Below are positions 40,604 through 51,125 of a stretch of 64,000 nt of DNA, one piece after another. The stretch lies in NCBI RefSeq assembly GCF_002217755.1, contig NZ_BCFL01000027.1:294739-358738 (forward strand), written 5' to 3'. This stretch comes from Streptomyces hyaluromycini. GTDB taxonomy: Bacteria; Actinomycetota; Actinomycetes; Streptomycetales; Streptomycetaceae. A model generated the notes under the pieces. The model was not told where the DNA came from. It saw only the letters and a program-made list of their open reading frames with translations, and searched no databases. How positions within the stretch are numbered: the first letter of the stretch is position 1; the number at the start of each line of letters is the position of its first letter. The position numbers and the translations under genes are program-made.

Positions 40604-40961
40604 CGTGAAGTCGGCCCGCACAGCGGCCTGTTCGCTATGGACCACCCGAGCCGCCTCCAACTGGCGACCCGCCGGCGACCCGTGACGGCGCATCGGCTCA
40701 TCGGTGAATCGGCGCACCGGCGACTGTGTTCGGTGTGCTCGGAAGTACCCGCCAGGACGATCGGGTGGATTTGTCGACAAGCCCTGCTCGCAGGTGCCCC
40801 CGCGATAACGATTACGGATCGGATCGCTCATCCGACCATCTCATCGGGAAAGGCCGGTCCGGCTGATCCATAGGATGCCGGGCGTGGCCTCTGGGGTCGC
40901 TGATTCTGCTGGTGGGACCACCCCCCCCGCGTCCAACGGGTCCTGCTCGAAGGGGAATTCT
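40604..40961. other. intergenic upstream of the surface protein, no gene seen
   Basis: 358 bp without a supported gene. It includes AT-richer sequence at 40805-40850 (ATAACGATTACGGATCGGAT), a possible promoter for the thioester-domain gene, and a run of nine C at about 40920-40928. AAGGGGAA at 40950-40957 is the ribosome site. Confidence 0.5.
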
Positions 40962-42407
40962 GTGCTCGCTGCGTTCTCTGGTTCCTCGGCGCCCCGTGCG
41001 TCCGCCAGGCACTACGGCCCGGCCGCGGCCGCGAGAGGCATGGCCCGCCTCGCCGCCGCGGCACTGGTGTCCGGGCTGGTGGCCGCCGCCGCGCTGACCG
41101 GCGCCGGCCGGGCCGCCGCCGACGACGGGACCGCCGCGAGCCAGAGCGGGGCGACCGCGACCATGAGCGGCCTGAAGACCTACGGCGAGGCCGTGGTGCA
41201 CGGCGACAGCGGCGACGAGCAGGTGGCCGCGGGCCTGTTCGAGATGTCCGTGGACGGCGGCGGCACCCTCCAGACGTACTGCGTCGACCTCCACAACCCC
41301 ACCCAGCGGGACGCCAAGTACCACGAGACGGCGTGGAGCGGCACCTCGCTCGGCGCCAACAAGAACGCCGGCAACATCCGCTGGATCCTGCAGAACTCCT
41401 ACCCACAGGTCAACGACCTTGCCGCGCTGGCCCGCAAGGCAGGCGTCGGCAACCTCACCGAGCAGGACGCGGCGGCCGGCACGCAGGTGGCGATCTGGCG
41501 TTTCTCGGACGGCGCGGACGTCGACGCCGTCGACCCGCAGGCCGAGAAGCTCGCCGACTACCTGGAGAAGAACGCCCGCGGCCAGAACGAGCCGCAGGCC
41601 TCGCTGACCCTCTCCCCGCCGGCCGTCTCCGGCCGCCCGGGCGGCCTGCTCGGCCCGGTGACGGTCCACACCAACGCGGGCACGGTCACCGTGGTCCCGC
41701 CGTCCGACGCGGCGCTCAGCGGCGTACGGATCACCGACAAGACCGGCAAGCCGGTCACCGCCGCGCAGGACGGCAGCGAGCTGTACTTCAAGGTTCCCGA
41801 CGACGCCGCGGACAGCTCCGCCGAGTTGGCCGTCCAGGCGTCGACGACGGTCCCCGTCGGCCGGGCCTTCGCCTCCGAGAGCCGCAGCCAGACGCAGATC
41901 CTGGCGGGCTCCAGCGAGTCGACGGTCACCGCGACCGCGAACGCGACCTGGGCGGGCCAGGGCGCGATACCGGCGCTGTCGGCCGAGAAGAACTGCGCCC
42001 GCGGCGGCGTGGACATCACCGCGGCCAACACCGGGGACAAGCCGTTCACCTTCGAGCTGGTGAGCACCGAGTACAGCATCCCCGCCCGCACCTCCCGGAC
42101 GGTGACCGTCCCGCTCCAGGAGGACCAGTCCTACGACTTCACGATCACCGGGCCGAACGGCCTCGAACGCCGGTTCACCGGTGTCCTCGACTGCAAGACC
42201 CAGGGCACCGACGCCGGCCTCACCACCCAGACCCTCAGCGAGCCCAGCCCCGCCTCGGTCGGCGGCACCGCGGCCGACGTCAACCTCGCGGCGACCGGCG
42301 GTGACTCCGCGACCGGCGTGATCACGGGCGTGGCCATCGGCCTGGTGGTGATCGGCGGCGCGGTCCTGGTGATCCTGCGCCAGCGGGAGAACCAGCAGAC
42401 CGACTGA
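40962..42407 (+). CDS. thioester-domain (TQxA) surface protein with LAXTG sorting signal
   Basis: A 481-residue exported protein. The signal peptide spans about 1-47 (ARLAAAALVSGLVAAAALTG, then AGRAAA). A thioester domain follows, with Cys107 (TYCVDLHN) and Gln175 (GTQVAIWRF), the pair that forms an internal Cys-Gln thioester in TQxA proteins; such bonds react covalently with host or surface amines. Beta-rich Ig-like repeats follow (180-435). The C-terminus is LAATG at 442-446, a hydrophobic helix (GVITGVAIGLVVIGGAVLVI) and RQRENQQTD, a class E sortase signal. No sortase gene is in this window. AAGGGGAA supports GTG 40962. It is a likely adhesin or aerial-surface protein. Confidence 0.85.
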   Translation: MLAAFSGSSAPRASARHYGPAAAARGMARLAAAALVSGLVAAAALTGAGRAAADDGTAASQSGATATMSGLKTYGEAVVHGDSGDEQVAAGLFEMSVDGGGTLQTYCVDLHNPTQRDAKYHETAWSGTSLGANKNAGNIRWILQNSYPQVNDLAALARKAGVGNLTEQDAAAGTQVAIWRFSDGADVDAVDPQAEKLADYLEKNARGQNEPQASLTLSPPAVSGRPGGLLGPVTVHTNAGTVTVVPPSDAALSGVRITDKTGKPVTAAQDGSELYFKVPDDAADSSAELAVQASTTVPVGRAFASESRSQTQILAGSSESTVTATANATWAGQGAIPALSAEKNCARGGVDITAANTGDKPFTFELVSTEYSIPARTSRTVTVPLQEDQSYDFTITGPNGLERRFTGVLDCKTQGTDAGLTTQTLSEPSPASVGGTAADVNLAATGGDSATGVITGVAIGLVVIGGAVLVILRQRENQQTD

Positions 42408-42447
42408 GTCCGGGACGCGCGGGCGACCCGCCGGGCACTATGGCGTC

Positions 42448-42789
42448 ATGACCAAGTCACCCGGCGCGTCGTCGCCCCCGGACTCCGTCCTGTCCCTGTG
42501 GTCGCACGACTCGGTGCTGTCGATCGGCTCGGTGGGCTCCGTGCTCTCCATCGGGTCGGTCGGCTCGGCCCTCTCCGTCGGCTCGATCGGCAGCGCCCTC
42601 TCGGTGGGCTCGATCGGCTCGGCGCTGTCCTTCGTCTCGGCCGGCTCCTGGCTGAGCACGGGCTCCGTCCTCTCGGCCAACTCCCGCTGGTCGGCTCTCT
42701 CCTGGCACTCCGACCGCACCTTCCGCACCGCCGGCGCGGTGGCGGCGGTGGCGGCGACCGCCCTCCTCCTGCACAGAGCCCGGCGCTAG
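42448..42789 (+). CDS. SVGSIGS-repeat protein with C-terminal membrane anchor
   Basis: 113 residues. About residues 13-65 are tandem Ser/Gly/hydrophobic repeats of the form S-V/I-G-S-V/I/A-L (VLSIGSVGSVLSIGSVGSAL, then SVGSIGSALSVGSIGSALS), encoded by near-identical 15- to 30-bp DNA units. A hydrophobic helix (AGAVAAVAATALLLH) and RARR follow. The regular spacing suggests a beta-helix or beta-solenoid on a tail anchor. It overlaps the convergent MDR gene by 4 bp. Similar small repeat proteins occur in Streptomyces, but I know of no function. Confidence 0.6.
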   Translation: MTKSPGASSPPDSVLSLWSHDSVLSIGSVGSVLSIGSVGSALSVGSIGSALSVGSIGSALSFVSAGSWLSTGSVLSANSRWSALSWHSDRTFRTAGAVAAVAATALLLHRARR

Positions 42790-43868
42790 ACAGACCCTTC
42801 TTCGTCCCGGTCCCGGCCGTCGTCGAAGACGAAGAGCGGTTTGGCGCCATGGGCGGGTGCTTCGGCGAACGAGACGGCCTCGGCGAAGTCTTCGAGCGGG
42901 AACGGCCGGCCCTGGGGGATGCTCAGCACTCCGTCAGTGACGAGGGTGCGCACCTCGCACAGCGCGTCCAGCACATCCGCGGGCGAGGCAGCGCCGAACC
43001 AGCGGTTCAGCCAGAAGCCGCGGACCACTTTGGTCTCGTAGATGAGCGAGCGCGCCGACAGCGGGATCGTCAGCGCCGCCGGGTCGGTCTGCCGATGGGT
43101 GGAGAGCGCGCCGTAGACCACGGCCTCTCCTCCCGGAGCCAGCGCCTGGGACACCTGGGCACCCAGATGCCCCGCGACACAGTCGACGGCCTTGCGTACG
43201 CCGGCCGGTCCCGCGATCTCGGTCACACGCTGCAGCAGGTCCTCGTCCTCGGTGCAGATGACCTCGTCGCCGCCGAGCGCCTTGATCTCCGCAACGGCAT
43301 CGCGCCGCCGCACCACATTGATCGTGCGAATACCCAGATGCCCGGCCAGCTGGACGACGAGCCGGCCGACGGTGGAACCCGCCGCCGTCTGCAACAGCCA
43401 TTCGCCCGGCTGTACATCGAGTTCGCGATTCACCAGGAGCAGCGCGGTCAACGGGTTGACGGCGAGTTGACAGGCGCTGGAATCACTCAGACGGCCGGGA
43501 ACCGGCAGCAGCCTGTGCGTGTCGGCAACGAGGTATTCCTGCCAGGTACCGGCCACCCGCGGCCCGGGTACGGCCGGGACGGCAGCGACCACCACACGCT
43601 CGCCGATCCTCAGTCGTCCCCCGGTCTGCGGCCCCAGGGCCTCGATACGACCCACGCATTCCATGTACCCCCCGACAGCGGGAAACCCGGGGGAGAAACC
43701 GTAGCGACCACGCACCACGTGCAGGTCACTGGCGTGAACCGGAGTCGCCTGCACACGGATCAACGCCTGGCCGGCACCTGCCGTGGGAACAGGCCGGGAC
43801 TCCAGCCGCAGCACCTCGTCCGGCTCGCCGACCTCGACGGCTACGAGTGCGCGCATGGATCGCGGCAT
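42786..43868 (-). CDS. MDR-family NAD(P)H-dependent reductase (quinone oxidoreductase/enoyl reductase-like)
   Basis: 360 residues. The GroES-like N-terminus reads VEVGEPDEVLRLESRPVPTA and ATPVHASDLHVVRGRYGFSP; the Rossmann region is WLLQTAAGSTVGRLVVQLAG, where AGSTVG takes the place of the usual G-x-G-x-x-G dinucleotide motif. No structural or catalytic zinc cysteines are evident, so it is the zinc-free quinone oxidoreductase/2-enoyl reductase type. GGAAGG (43876-43881) sets ATG 43868. Substrate unknown. It is convergent with the repeat protein and has no other operon partner. Confidence 0.85.
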   Translation of the reverse strand: MPRSMRALVAVEVGEPDEVLRLESRPVPTAGAGQALIRVQATPVHASDLHVVRGRYGFSPGFPAVGGYMECVGRIEALGPQTGGRLRIGERVVVAAVPAVPGPRVAGTWQEYLVADTHRLLPVPGRLSDSSACQLAVNPLTALLLVNRELDVQPGEWLLQTAAGSTVGRLVVQLAGHLGIRTINVVRRRDAVAEIKALGGDEVICTEDEDLLQRVTEIAGPAGVRKAVDCVAGHLGAQVSQALAPGGEAVVYGALSTHRQTDPAALTIPLSARSLIYETKVVRGFWLNRWFGAASPADVLDALCEVRTLVTDGVLSIPQGRPFPLEDFAEAVSFAEAPAHGAKPLFVFDDGRDRDEEGSV

Positions 43869-44001
43869 GAGCGGCCTTCCGTCTCCCGGCACCCGACGGA
43901 CTCCCGGATGTTCCGGGCACTCCCTTCAGCCTGCGCCCCTCCCCGAGCGCTGTCACGTCGAAAGGAACCGAGCCGGACACCACCCTCCGGCTGCCGCGTC
44001 C

Positions 44002-44760
44002 TCACATCCCGGCCATGCCGCCACCGGTGAGGCCCGGCGCCAGTGCCGGGACCCAGAAGACGGCGCCGGCCAGGGCGATCGAGGCGATTCCCACAGCACG
44101 GGCCACCAGCCGGCCGGCCGGCGCCAGCTTCTCGGCGGTGATCACGGCGGTCAGGACCACCATGGCCCAGAGGTTCATCACACCGAACGCCGCCAGCAGG
44201 ACCATCAGCGACCAGCAGCAGCCCAGACAGAAGGCCCCGTGGTGGGCTCCGGCACGCAGATCGCGCGAGGGCCCCGGGTACGAGGCGTAGCGCAGCATCA
44301 GCCCGATCGGTGAGCGGCACCTCGCCAGGCAGCGGTCCTTGAGCGGCGTGAGCTGGTAGACGCCGTTGGCCGCGAACACGGCCGCGGCCACCGCGGTCCC
44401 CGCCAGGGCCGGGAGGCCCGCCGCCCGGCCCAGGCCGGCGGCCAGCCCGTACGCGGGCAGCCCGGCCGCGGCCCAGACCAGCAGGTAGGCGACCGCGAAG
44501 ACGACCATGCGAGGTGCCCGGTGCACGGTGATGGTGCGTGCGTACAGCGCGCCTACGGGCGCCGTGGCGGGCAGCATCATCGCGGCCGTCATCAGCGTCC
44601 ACACGGCCAGGAACGAGGGCAGGCCGAGGCCCATGGTGCCCGGCATCGCCTGCATGCCGCCCCAGCGTGTCACCACCCAGACCCAGGCGGCGGCCGCCGC
44701 GGCCAGCAGCAGTCCCGCCGGACCCGCCCTGCGGCGGACGGCGACCGGCCGACCGGTCAC
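44002..44760 (-). CDS. DUF2182 family integral membrane protein
   Basis: 252 residues with about seven hydrophobic segments. The metal-like motif AAMMLPATAPVGALYA (TMTAAMML) in helix 2, PLKDRCLARCRSP and GAHHGAFCLGCCWSLMVLL are conserved DUF2182 landmarks: cysteines and histidines suggest metal or redox binding in the membrane. GTG 44760 overlaps the stop of the DUF1326 gene (GTGA). DUF1326 and DUF2182 genes usually occur together, so the two probably form a functional pair of unknown role. Confidence 0.85.
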   Translation of the reverse strand: MTGRPVAVRRRAGPAGLLLAAAAAAWVWVVTRWGGMQAMPGTMGLGLPSFLAVWTLMTAAMMLPATAPVGALYARTITVHRAPRMVVFAVAYLLVWAAAGLPAYGLAAGLGRAAGLPALAGTAVAAAVFAANGVYQLTPLKDRCLARCRSPIGLMLRYASYPGPSRDLRAGAHHGAFCLGCCWSLMVLLAAFGVMNLWAMVVLTAVITAEKLAPAGRLVARAVGIASIALAGAVFWVPALAPGLTGGGMAGM

Positions 44761-45371
44761 GCGGACCACGTGAAGGGCGCCGAGTGTCCGTTGCCGCCGG
44801 AGAAGTCCCAGGACCGGCCGTACACGCCGTCGCCCGTCGCCCGGGTGGACCGGGCAATGGTCAGCGTGCTGTTCACCGGGTGGAAGATGCCGGTCAGGCC
44901 CATGACCGGACCGTCCGCACCGAACTGCGGGGCGACCTGGTCCTCGATCTCGATGTCGATGGCGTCGCCCACCCGTGCGCTGTGGCGGCGGCCGTCGTCG
45001 CGGTAGTCGATGGGAACGCGCGCCACGCCGAGCACCTCGCCGATGAGCGGAGTGAGCGCCGCCATCGGCCCGCCGGCCTGACCGGAGAAGACCTTGCCCA
45101 GCGCCTCCGCCTGGCCGTCGTCGGCCGAGGCGTCCACGTACATCGCCACCTGCCAGCCGCCTTCGGCCATCACTTGGGGCGCGTCGATGAAGACGGCGAC
45201 GCTGCGGTCGGAGACGTCCACGCCGTCCACGTTCCCGCTGTCCACGTGGAACGCGAAGGTCACCCGGCAGCGCTCGTGGTCGGCCGGTGCGGTGAGGCCC
45301 GAGGTGGTGCAGGGGCACACCACGTCGCAGTTGCAGCTCTCCAGATAGGTGCCGTTCAGATTCCAGGGCAC
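44757..45371 (-). CDS. DUF1326 family protein
   Basis: 204 residues. The diagnostic start NLNGTYLESCNCDVVCPCTT has four closely spaced cysteines. It continues with strands ADHERCRVTFAFHVDSGNVD, VAVFIDAPQVMAEGGWQVAM, FSGQAGGPMAALTPLIGEVL, and ends WDFSGGNGHSAPFTWSA. The cysteine cluster hints at metal binding. GTG 45371 is preceded by GGGAGGCGGAAAG. It is translationally coupled to the membrane partner DUF2182. Confidence 0.85.
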   Translation of the reverse strand: MPWNLNGTYLESCNCDVVCPCTTSGLTAPADHERCRVTFAFHVDSGNVDGVDVSDRSVAVFIDAPQVMAEGGWQVAMYVDASADDGQAEALGKVFSGQAGGPMAALTPLIGEVLGVARVPIDYRDDGRRHSARVGDAIDIEIEDQVAPQFGADGPVMGLTGIFHPVNSTLTIARSTRATGDGVYGRSWDFSGGNGHSAPFTWSA

Positions 45372-45754
45372 GGCTTTCCGCCTCCCTCTTCCACGTCCCC
45401 CTCGGCTGAGGGAATGCATCGGGAGGCTCCGTTCCGTCCCGGTGCCACTCCTCTCCAGGCTATTCCCGACGACCCTCGTCGCGCAGATGGCACGCACCGA
45501 AGCGTTCCGCGGACAGCCGCCGGCGCAGCGTCGCCGGCGACATCGACGGTGGACAACCTCAAACGTATGTGCGCATCATCGATCGGCACACTCGTGGCGG
45601 ACTGCCGTCAGCCGGGGTCCGTGCCACAGCCGCGCCGGATGTCGCGGCCGCACCGGTCTCGAAACGCCAGGTCAGTGACATGATGAGGTTGTTTCCGTCG
45701 GGATCTGTGCCGACGGCCACAGCGAGCAGGACACACGAAGGCGCATACTGACCC
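45372..45754. other. intergenic, no gene seen
   Basis: 383 bp between divergent genes. It must hold promoters for the DUF1326/DUF2182 operon and perhaps for the gene at 45755. I see no coding frame with proper bias and no clear palindrome. Confidence 0.5.
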
Positions 45755-45976
45755 ATGACAAAGCCTGCGGCACCGAAGCGTCACCTGCCTACCAGCCCCT
45801 TCAAGGCCCCGGTCACCCGGGCTCCCGAGCAGTTCGCCATAGGCGACCAGGTCACACATGACGTGCACGGCCTCGGCCGGGTAGTCGGCATCGAGGACGG
45901 AATCGCGGCGCTCGTAGATTTCGGCTCGGCACAAATGCGGATCCTGAGCCCGTACACCAAGATGACCAAGCTGTAG
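45755..45976 (+). CDS. small hypothetical protein, CarD-like barrel
   Basis: 73 residues. After a basic, Pro-rich N-terminus, IGDQVTHDVHGLGRVVGIED and ALVDFGSAQMRILSPYTKM form an SH3-like barrel of the kind seen in the CarD/TRCF RNA-polymerase-interacting domain. It lacks the C-terminal helical domain of CarD. No ribosome site is obvious before ATG 45755. It might bind RNA polymerase or be an orphan barrel; function is inferred from the pattern only. Confidence 0.65.
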   Translation: MTKPAAPKRHLPTSPFKAPVTRAPEQFAIGDQVTHDVHGLGRVVGIEDGIAALVDFGSAQMRILSPYTKMTKL

Positions 45977-46748
45977 GACCCCCTGTGCCCGGTCACGGCA
46001 CGCCAGGCCCCATCAGGGGCCTGTAACGAAAGGCAGACCTCCCATCGACTCGACGTCGCTGTTCTCCGCCCTGGAAGGGCAACCCCGCAGTTCCACCGCA
46101 GTATCACCGCCTCCGACGACAAAGCCCTTCCAGGCCCCGGACTTCGGAGAAGACGAGAGCTCCTGGTCCGAGGACGCACAGGAGCCCGCCTCGGACCCGC
46201 GAGTGGCGCGGTCCCAGGCCGCCTAGCGGTGGTTTCCACGGCTGCCCGCGGGCTGTCCGAGGTGCTGCGGTGAGGAGTACGGGCCGTCCCGGTCACGGCT
46301 GAACTCCCCACCGCCACAGTTGGAAGGCGCGCATCTGGCAGCGAGACCGCATACGCCACGCACCACGGCGTCGAGCGCGGCTCGCTGCCAGATCCGCGCT
46401 GTACGGTCCGGCCCAAGGCCGGGCGACCGACGACGAGTTGGCGCGAAGGCCCACCCCAGGAAGCCGAGGAACTCACAGCCGGCCCCCTGGAACGCCTCAC
46501 CGCCCGTGCCCGCCGGTCAGTGCGTCACTGACCATTGGCCCTGGTTCTCAAGGAGCATGAGGGACAGCCACCCCCTTGGCCGCGCTCTCTCCCTGCCGAG
46601 ACAGGGAGAGCGGCTCAGCCCAACGAGGTGACGCACAAAGGGTTCGGCCATGTCGGCGCACCAACTGCTGCCAAAATGCCTCAGCTTCCCGAGCCGAGGG
46701 CACATCGTCGGCCTTGACCTCCTCGCTTCGCCCTGATCGGCTGGTCCC
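45977..46748. other. low-confidence region, no intact gene
   Basis: 772 bp. One plus-strand stretch (about 46040-46227, SLFSALEGQPRSSTAV and ending RVARSQAA) has coding-like composition but no start codon, so it may be a fragment. The rest shows mixed-strand frames without bias or ribosome sites. It may be a decayed or insertion-scarred segment. Confidence 0.4.
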
Positions 46749-46985
46749 ATGGCCACGGACCCCAGCGACTACGACGAGGCGATCCCGATCGTGGCGGCCC
46801 ACTTGGCGAAGATCGAGCGGGCAGTCGGCCGGACCCGGTCCTCTCACGCCGGACGGGCGTACGCGGTGGTCCGGCCGGCCCTCCGACAGGCGCTGGAGGA
46901 CGAAGACGCCCCGCGAGTCGTACCCCAGGTCATCGACGAGTTCGCCAGGCGCATCTCCGAGGACCCGGACAACCTCCCGTTCTGA
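46749..46985 (+). CDS. small hypothetical protein
   Basis: 78 residues. MATDPSDYDEAIPIVAAHLA, then helices through VVRPALRQALEDEDAPRVVP and DEFARRISEDPDNLPF. The protein is all-helical and acidic, with a C-terminal acidic tip. Good codon bias supports it, but no clear ribosome site precedes ATG 46749. No family is recognised. Confidence 0.5.
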   Translation: MATDPSDYDEAIPIVAAHLAKIERAVGRTRSSHAGRAYAVVRPALRQALEDEDAPRVVPQVIDEFARRISEDPDNLPF

Positions 46986-47472
46986 CATCCATGTCTGACA
47001 TCCACGTCTGACATCAACAACGGCGGATGGCAACGGCCACGAACGGCCGACGCCAAGGTCCCCGTACCCGCCGGCATCGCCGCGCGGCTGGGCAGCCCCC
47101 TCAGGCCATTCCTCAAGCCCAGGGCAGCGCCCACGCCGGCGGTCCCCGACTTCCCCGCATCCACGACACCGTGCCCGATGTCCGCCTCCGTGGGGAGGCG
47201 CCAGCCGGAGGCGCAGGGCATCCTCGCCGGGGACCGCCGCGGTCCCGACGATACCGAGCAGGCCCAGTCACCTGATATCACGGGTCGGCCGGCTCCTGGG
47301 CCGCCCGAGGGCACTCGACAGCGACCGGCAGTGACGGACGGGTCACCGTGACCGCCGGCGAAACGCCAGGTCACAGCCCCCGGACCAAACGGGTTAACAC
47401 CCGAGGCTGGACGTCAGGCAAGATGGGGTGTATCTGCCCACTGCCAGATTTCAAGCTGCCGGACGGTTTCTC
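46986..47472. other. intergenic upstream of ettA, no gene seen
   Basis: 487 bp with no supported gene. Short repeats CTGACATCCATGTCTGACATCCACGTCTGACATC at 46981-47013 are three copies of a TCTGACATC unit. The ettA promoter should lie near its right end. Confidence 0.45.
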
Positions 47473-49137
<1,665 letters not shown>

Positions 49138-49143
49138 TCGAAC

Positions 49144-49557
49144 TTGCGTCATCTCTACCGCTGCCCCCTGCGCTGGTCCGACATGGACGCGTACGGCCAT
49201 GTCAACAACGCGGTCTTCATCCGCTATCTGGAGGAGGCCCGGATCGACTTCCTTTTCCGCCCGGACAAGGAGTTCAAGCAGGGATCGGTGGTGGCGCGCC
49301 ACGAGATCGACTACAAGCGGCAGCTCGTCCACCGGCACCACCCGGTCGACATCGAGCTGTGGATCACCGAGATCAGGGCCGCGTCCTTCACCATCACCTA
49401 CGAGGTGAAGGACGACGACCTGCTCTACGTACGGGCCTCGACGGTCGTCGTGCCGTTCGACTTCGACGCCGGACGGCCGCGCCGGATCACCGCCGAGGAG
49501 CGGGACTTCCTGGAGGAGTACCGCGACGACGACAAGGAGGAGGCCGTCGCCGCATGA
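49144..49557 (+). CDS. acyl-CoA thioesterase, 4HBT hot-dog fold
   Basis: 137 residues. The hot-dog signature RWSDMDAYGHVNNAVFIRYL with EEARIDFLF carries the catalytic Asp. The strand HEIDYKRQLVHRHHPVDIEL and helix-strand ASFTITYEVKDDDLLYVRAS complete the fold. TTG 49144 starts the conserved MRHLYRCPLRW; the ribosome site is poor, so translation is probably coupled to ettA 6 bp upstream. Likely hydrolyses acyl-CoA, possibly in fatty acid or hydroxybenzoyl-type metabolism. Its stop overlaps the start of the next gene (ATGA). Confidence 0.9.
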   Translation: MRHLYRCPLRWSDMDAYGHVNNAVFIRYLEEARIDFLFRPDKEFKQGSVVARHEIDYKRQLVHRHHPVDIELWITEIRAASFTITYEVKDDDLLYVRASTVVVPFDFDAGRPRRITAEERDFLEEYRDDDKEEAVAA

Positions 49558-50222
49558 CGGTGCTCCACCTCGCTGACGACGGGGAGGCGGCGGACCTCGC
49601 GGCCTTCCTCTCCCGGCTGCTGCGCTACGACCGCTCGGCCGCGGTGCGGTTGCAGGCGGCCGGCACCGCGCTCGCCGTCTTCGGGCGGCCGCCGTCCTTC
49701 GAGGTGCTGGCGATCCGCGCGGTGCGGCTCGCCAAGCCGTACGAGGACGGCCTGGACGTCACCCTCGACGTGACCGTGTCGGCGGGGGAACTGCTGGAGT
49801 CGGTCGACGAACAGGCCGCCACGGCCGCCGTGCCGGGGGCGGTGACCGGGCCGCCGTGGGCCGGGGTGCTGCCGCCGCGGGGCGGCTGGCGGGCCGAGCC
49901 GGGGCTGCCCGCGCCGCAGGCGCTGCGGGCCACGGTCGCCGCCGCGGTCGGTGAATTCCGGTCCCGCACCGAGGAACTGGCCCCGGACGGTCGTACCCGG
50001 GCCGCACTCGACCGGATCGGGCGGGACATCTGGTCCCGGACGGTCGGCGGCACTCTGCTGCCGGTCCGGGCCGTGCACGCGGCGCAGTCACTGGGCTTCC
50101 TGCGGCCGGACGACGAGGCCGTGCTGCTCTCGGCGGGCGCGTGGCTGCGGCTGCGGACGCCGTTCGGGTCGATCGCCGTACGGCGGGCGGGACTCGGGGC
50201 ACTGGACGTCAGCGTCCGCTGA
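49554..50222 (+). CDS. hypothetical protein in the ettA operon
   Basis: 222 residues. ATG 49554 overlaps the thioesterase stop. It is Ala/Arg-rich, with a helical N-terminus (DLAAFLSRLLRYDRSAAVRL), strand-rich centre (LDVTLDVTVSAGELLESVDE) and a C-terminal part with IGRDIWSRTVGGTLLPVRAV. No signal peptide or known motif. A soluble partner of the EttA/thioesterase group by position only. Confidence 0.75.
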   Translation: MTVLHLADDGEAADLAAFLSRLLRYDRSAAVRLQAAGTALAVFGRPPSFEVLAIRAVRLAKPYEDGLDVTLDVTVSAGELLESVDEQAATAAVPGAVTGPPWAGVLPPRGGWRAEPGLPAPQALRATVAAAVGEFRSRTEELAPDGRTRAALDRIGRDIWSRTVGGTLLPVRAVHAAQSLGFLRPDDEAVLLSAGAWLRLRTPFGSIAVRRAGLGALDVSVR

Positions 50223-50352
50223 GAGCCGCCGGGAGCCTTCGGCGGAGCTGTTCCATCATGGGGATTGATCGGTACATATAACTGGTGCGTCGTGGCGGTG
50301 CCGTTACGTAGAGTATCTACCGTGGCGTGTTCCGACCACGCGAGGTGTCAGT

Positions 50353-51097
50353 GTGAGAACCCGCTTCGGAACGAAACGGAGATCGGCGCTCGGGGTCACG
50401 GTCACGGCGCTGGTCGCGATCGTCGCAGCCTCGGCCGTACCGGGAGCGGCCTCCGCCGTCCCGGACGGAGGAAGCCACGGACGATCGGCCCACTGGGGCG
50501 TCATCACCCGCAACACGATCGGCTCTCCCGTCGCCGCCCTGCGGCCACGGCAGCCTCGGCATCGAGGTGGCGGACCACTCCACCTCCCTCAGCCCGCCCA
50601 GTGAGGCCGTCCACTTCGGCAACGAGGTCGACTTCTACGGCGACCCGGTCCTGCAACTGCATCAGGTCGGCTTCCACGTCTTCCAGACCGGTGAGAACGT
50701 CGGCTACGGCGGCGCCAACGTGAACATGCCGAACATCAGGTTCGAGATCAATCCGAACCTCGGCAACTCGCCCGCCATCTACTCCTCGATGGTGTGGAAT
50801 CCGCCCGCCTCGCCGGTGACGAACCGGTGGAGCGGCTACCTGGACGCCACCACGACCGGCACGTGGTGGCTCACGGGCAGCGCCGGGCCCGCGATCCACT
50901 GCGCGCTGGCCGACAACTGCGACTTCCAGACCCTGATGTCGAGGCTCGACGACGGCGGTGCGGCGCCCGTCATCTACACCGCGGGGGTGAGCAAGGGCCG
51001 CGACTTCATGTGGATCGGGGCCGTCGACGGCCTGCGGATCAACCGGACCGTCTTCGACTTCGAGGCCAACGGAGTCAGAGCGTTCAGCGTCCGCTGA
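50353..51097 (+). pseudogene. secreted protein gene with a frameshift
   Basis: GTG 50353 starts a strong signal peptide (SALGVTVTALVAIVAASAVP, then GAASA) followed by HGRSAHWGVITRNTIGSPVA. At about 50550 the frame breaks: the rest reads in another frame, GHGSLGIEVADHSTSLSPPS, then the beta-rich NEVDFYGDPVLQLHQVGFHV, SGYLDATTTGTWWLTGSAGP and FEANGVRAFSVR. One missing base near CTGCGG (50542-50547) explains it. Either the gene is broken or this is a sequencing error, because both parts look under selection. Intact, it would be about 240 residues, an exported beta-sandwich protein. Confidence 0.6.
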
Positions 51098-51100
51098 ACA

Positions 51101-51121
51101 GCCGCCCGCCGAGGCCGGGCG
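51101..51121. terminator. GC hairpin between convergent genes
   Basis: CCGCCCG (51101-51107) and CGGGCGG (51115-51121) form a 7-bp stem with a 7-nt loop, exactly between the stops at 51097 (+) and 51126 (-). There is no T-run. It is a likely bidirectional terminator of the Streptomyces GC type. Confidence 0.45.
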
Positions 51122-51125
51122 GCGG

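Noticed and set aside
36290..40831. 1,513-codon open frame on the minus strand
   Set aside because: It is the antisense shadow of two well-supported GTPase genes. It has no ribosome site or domain, and such long shadows are normal in 70+ percent GC DNA.
42500..42690. Short regular repeats that could be taken for a CRISPR array
   Set aside because: Units are contiguous and in frame, code for SVGSIGS repeats, and have no spacers or cas genes nearby.
46844..47374. Minus-strand 176-codon frame before ettA
   Set aside because: It has low coding bias, overlaps the better-supported small gene at 46749 and has no start signal.
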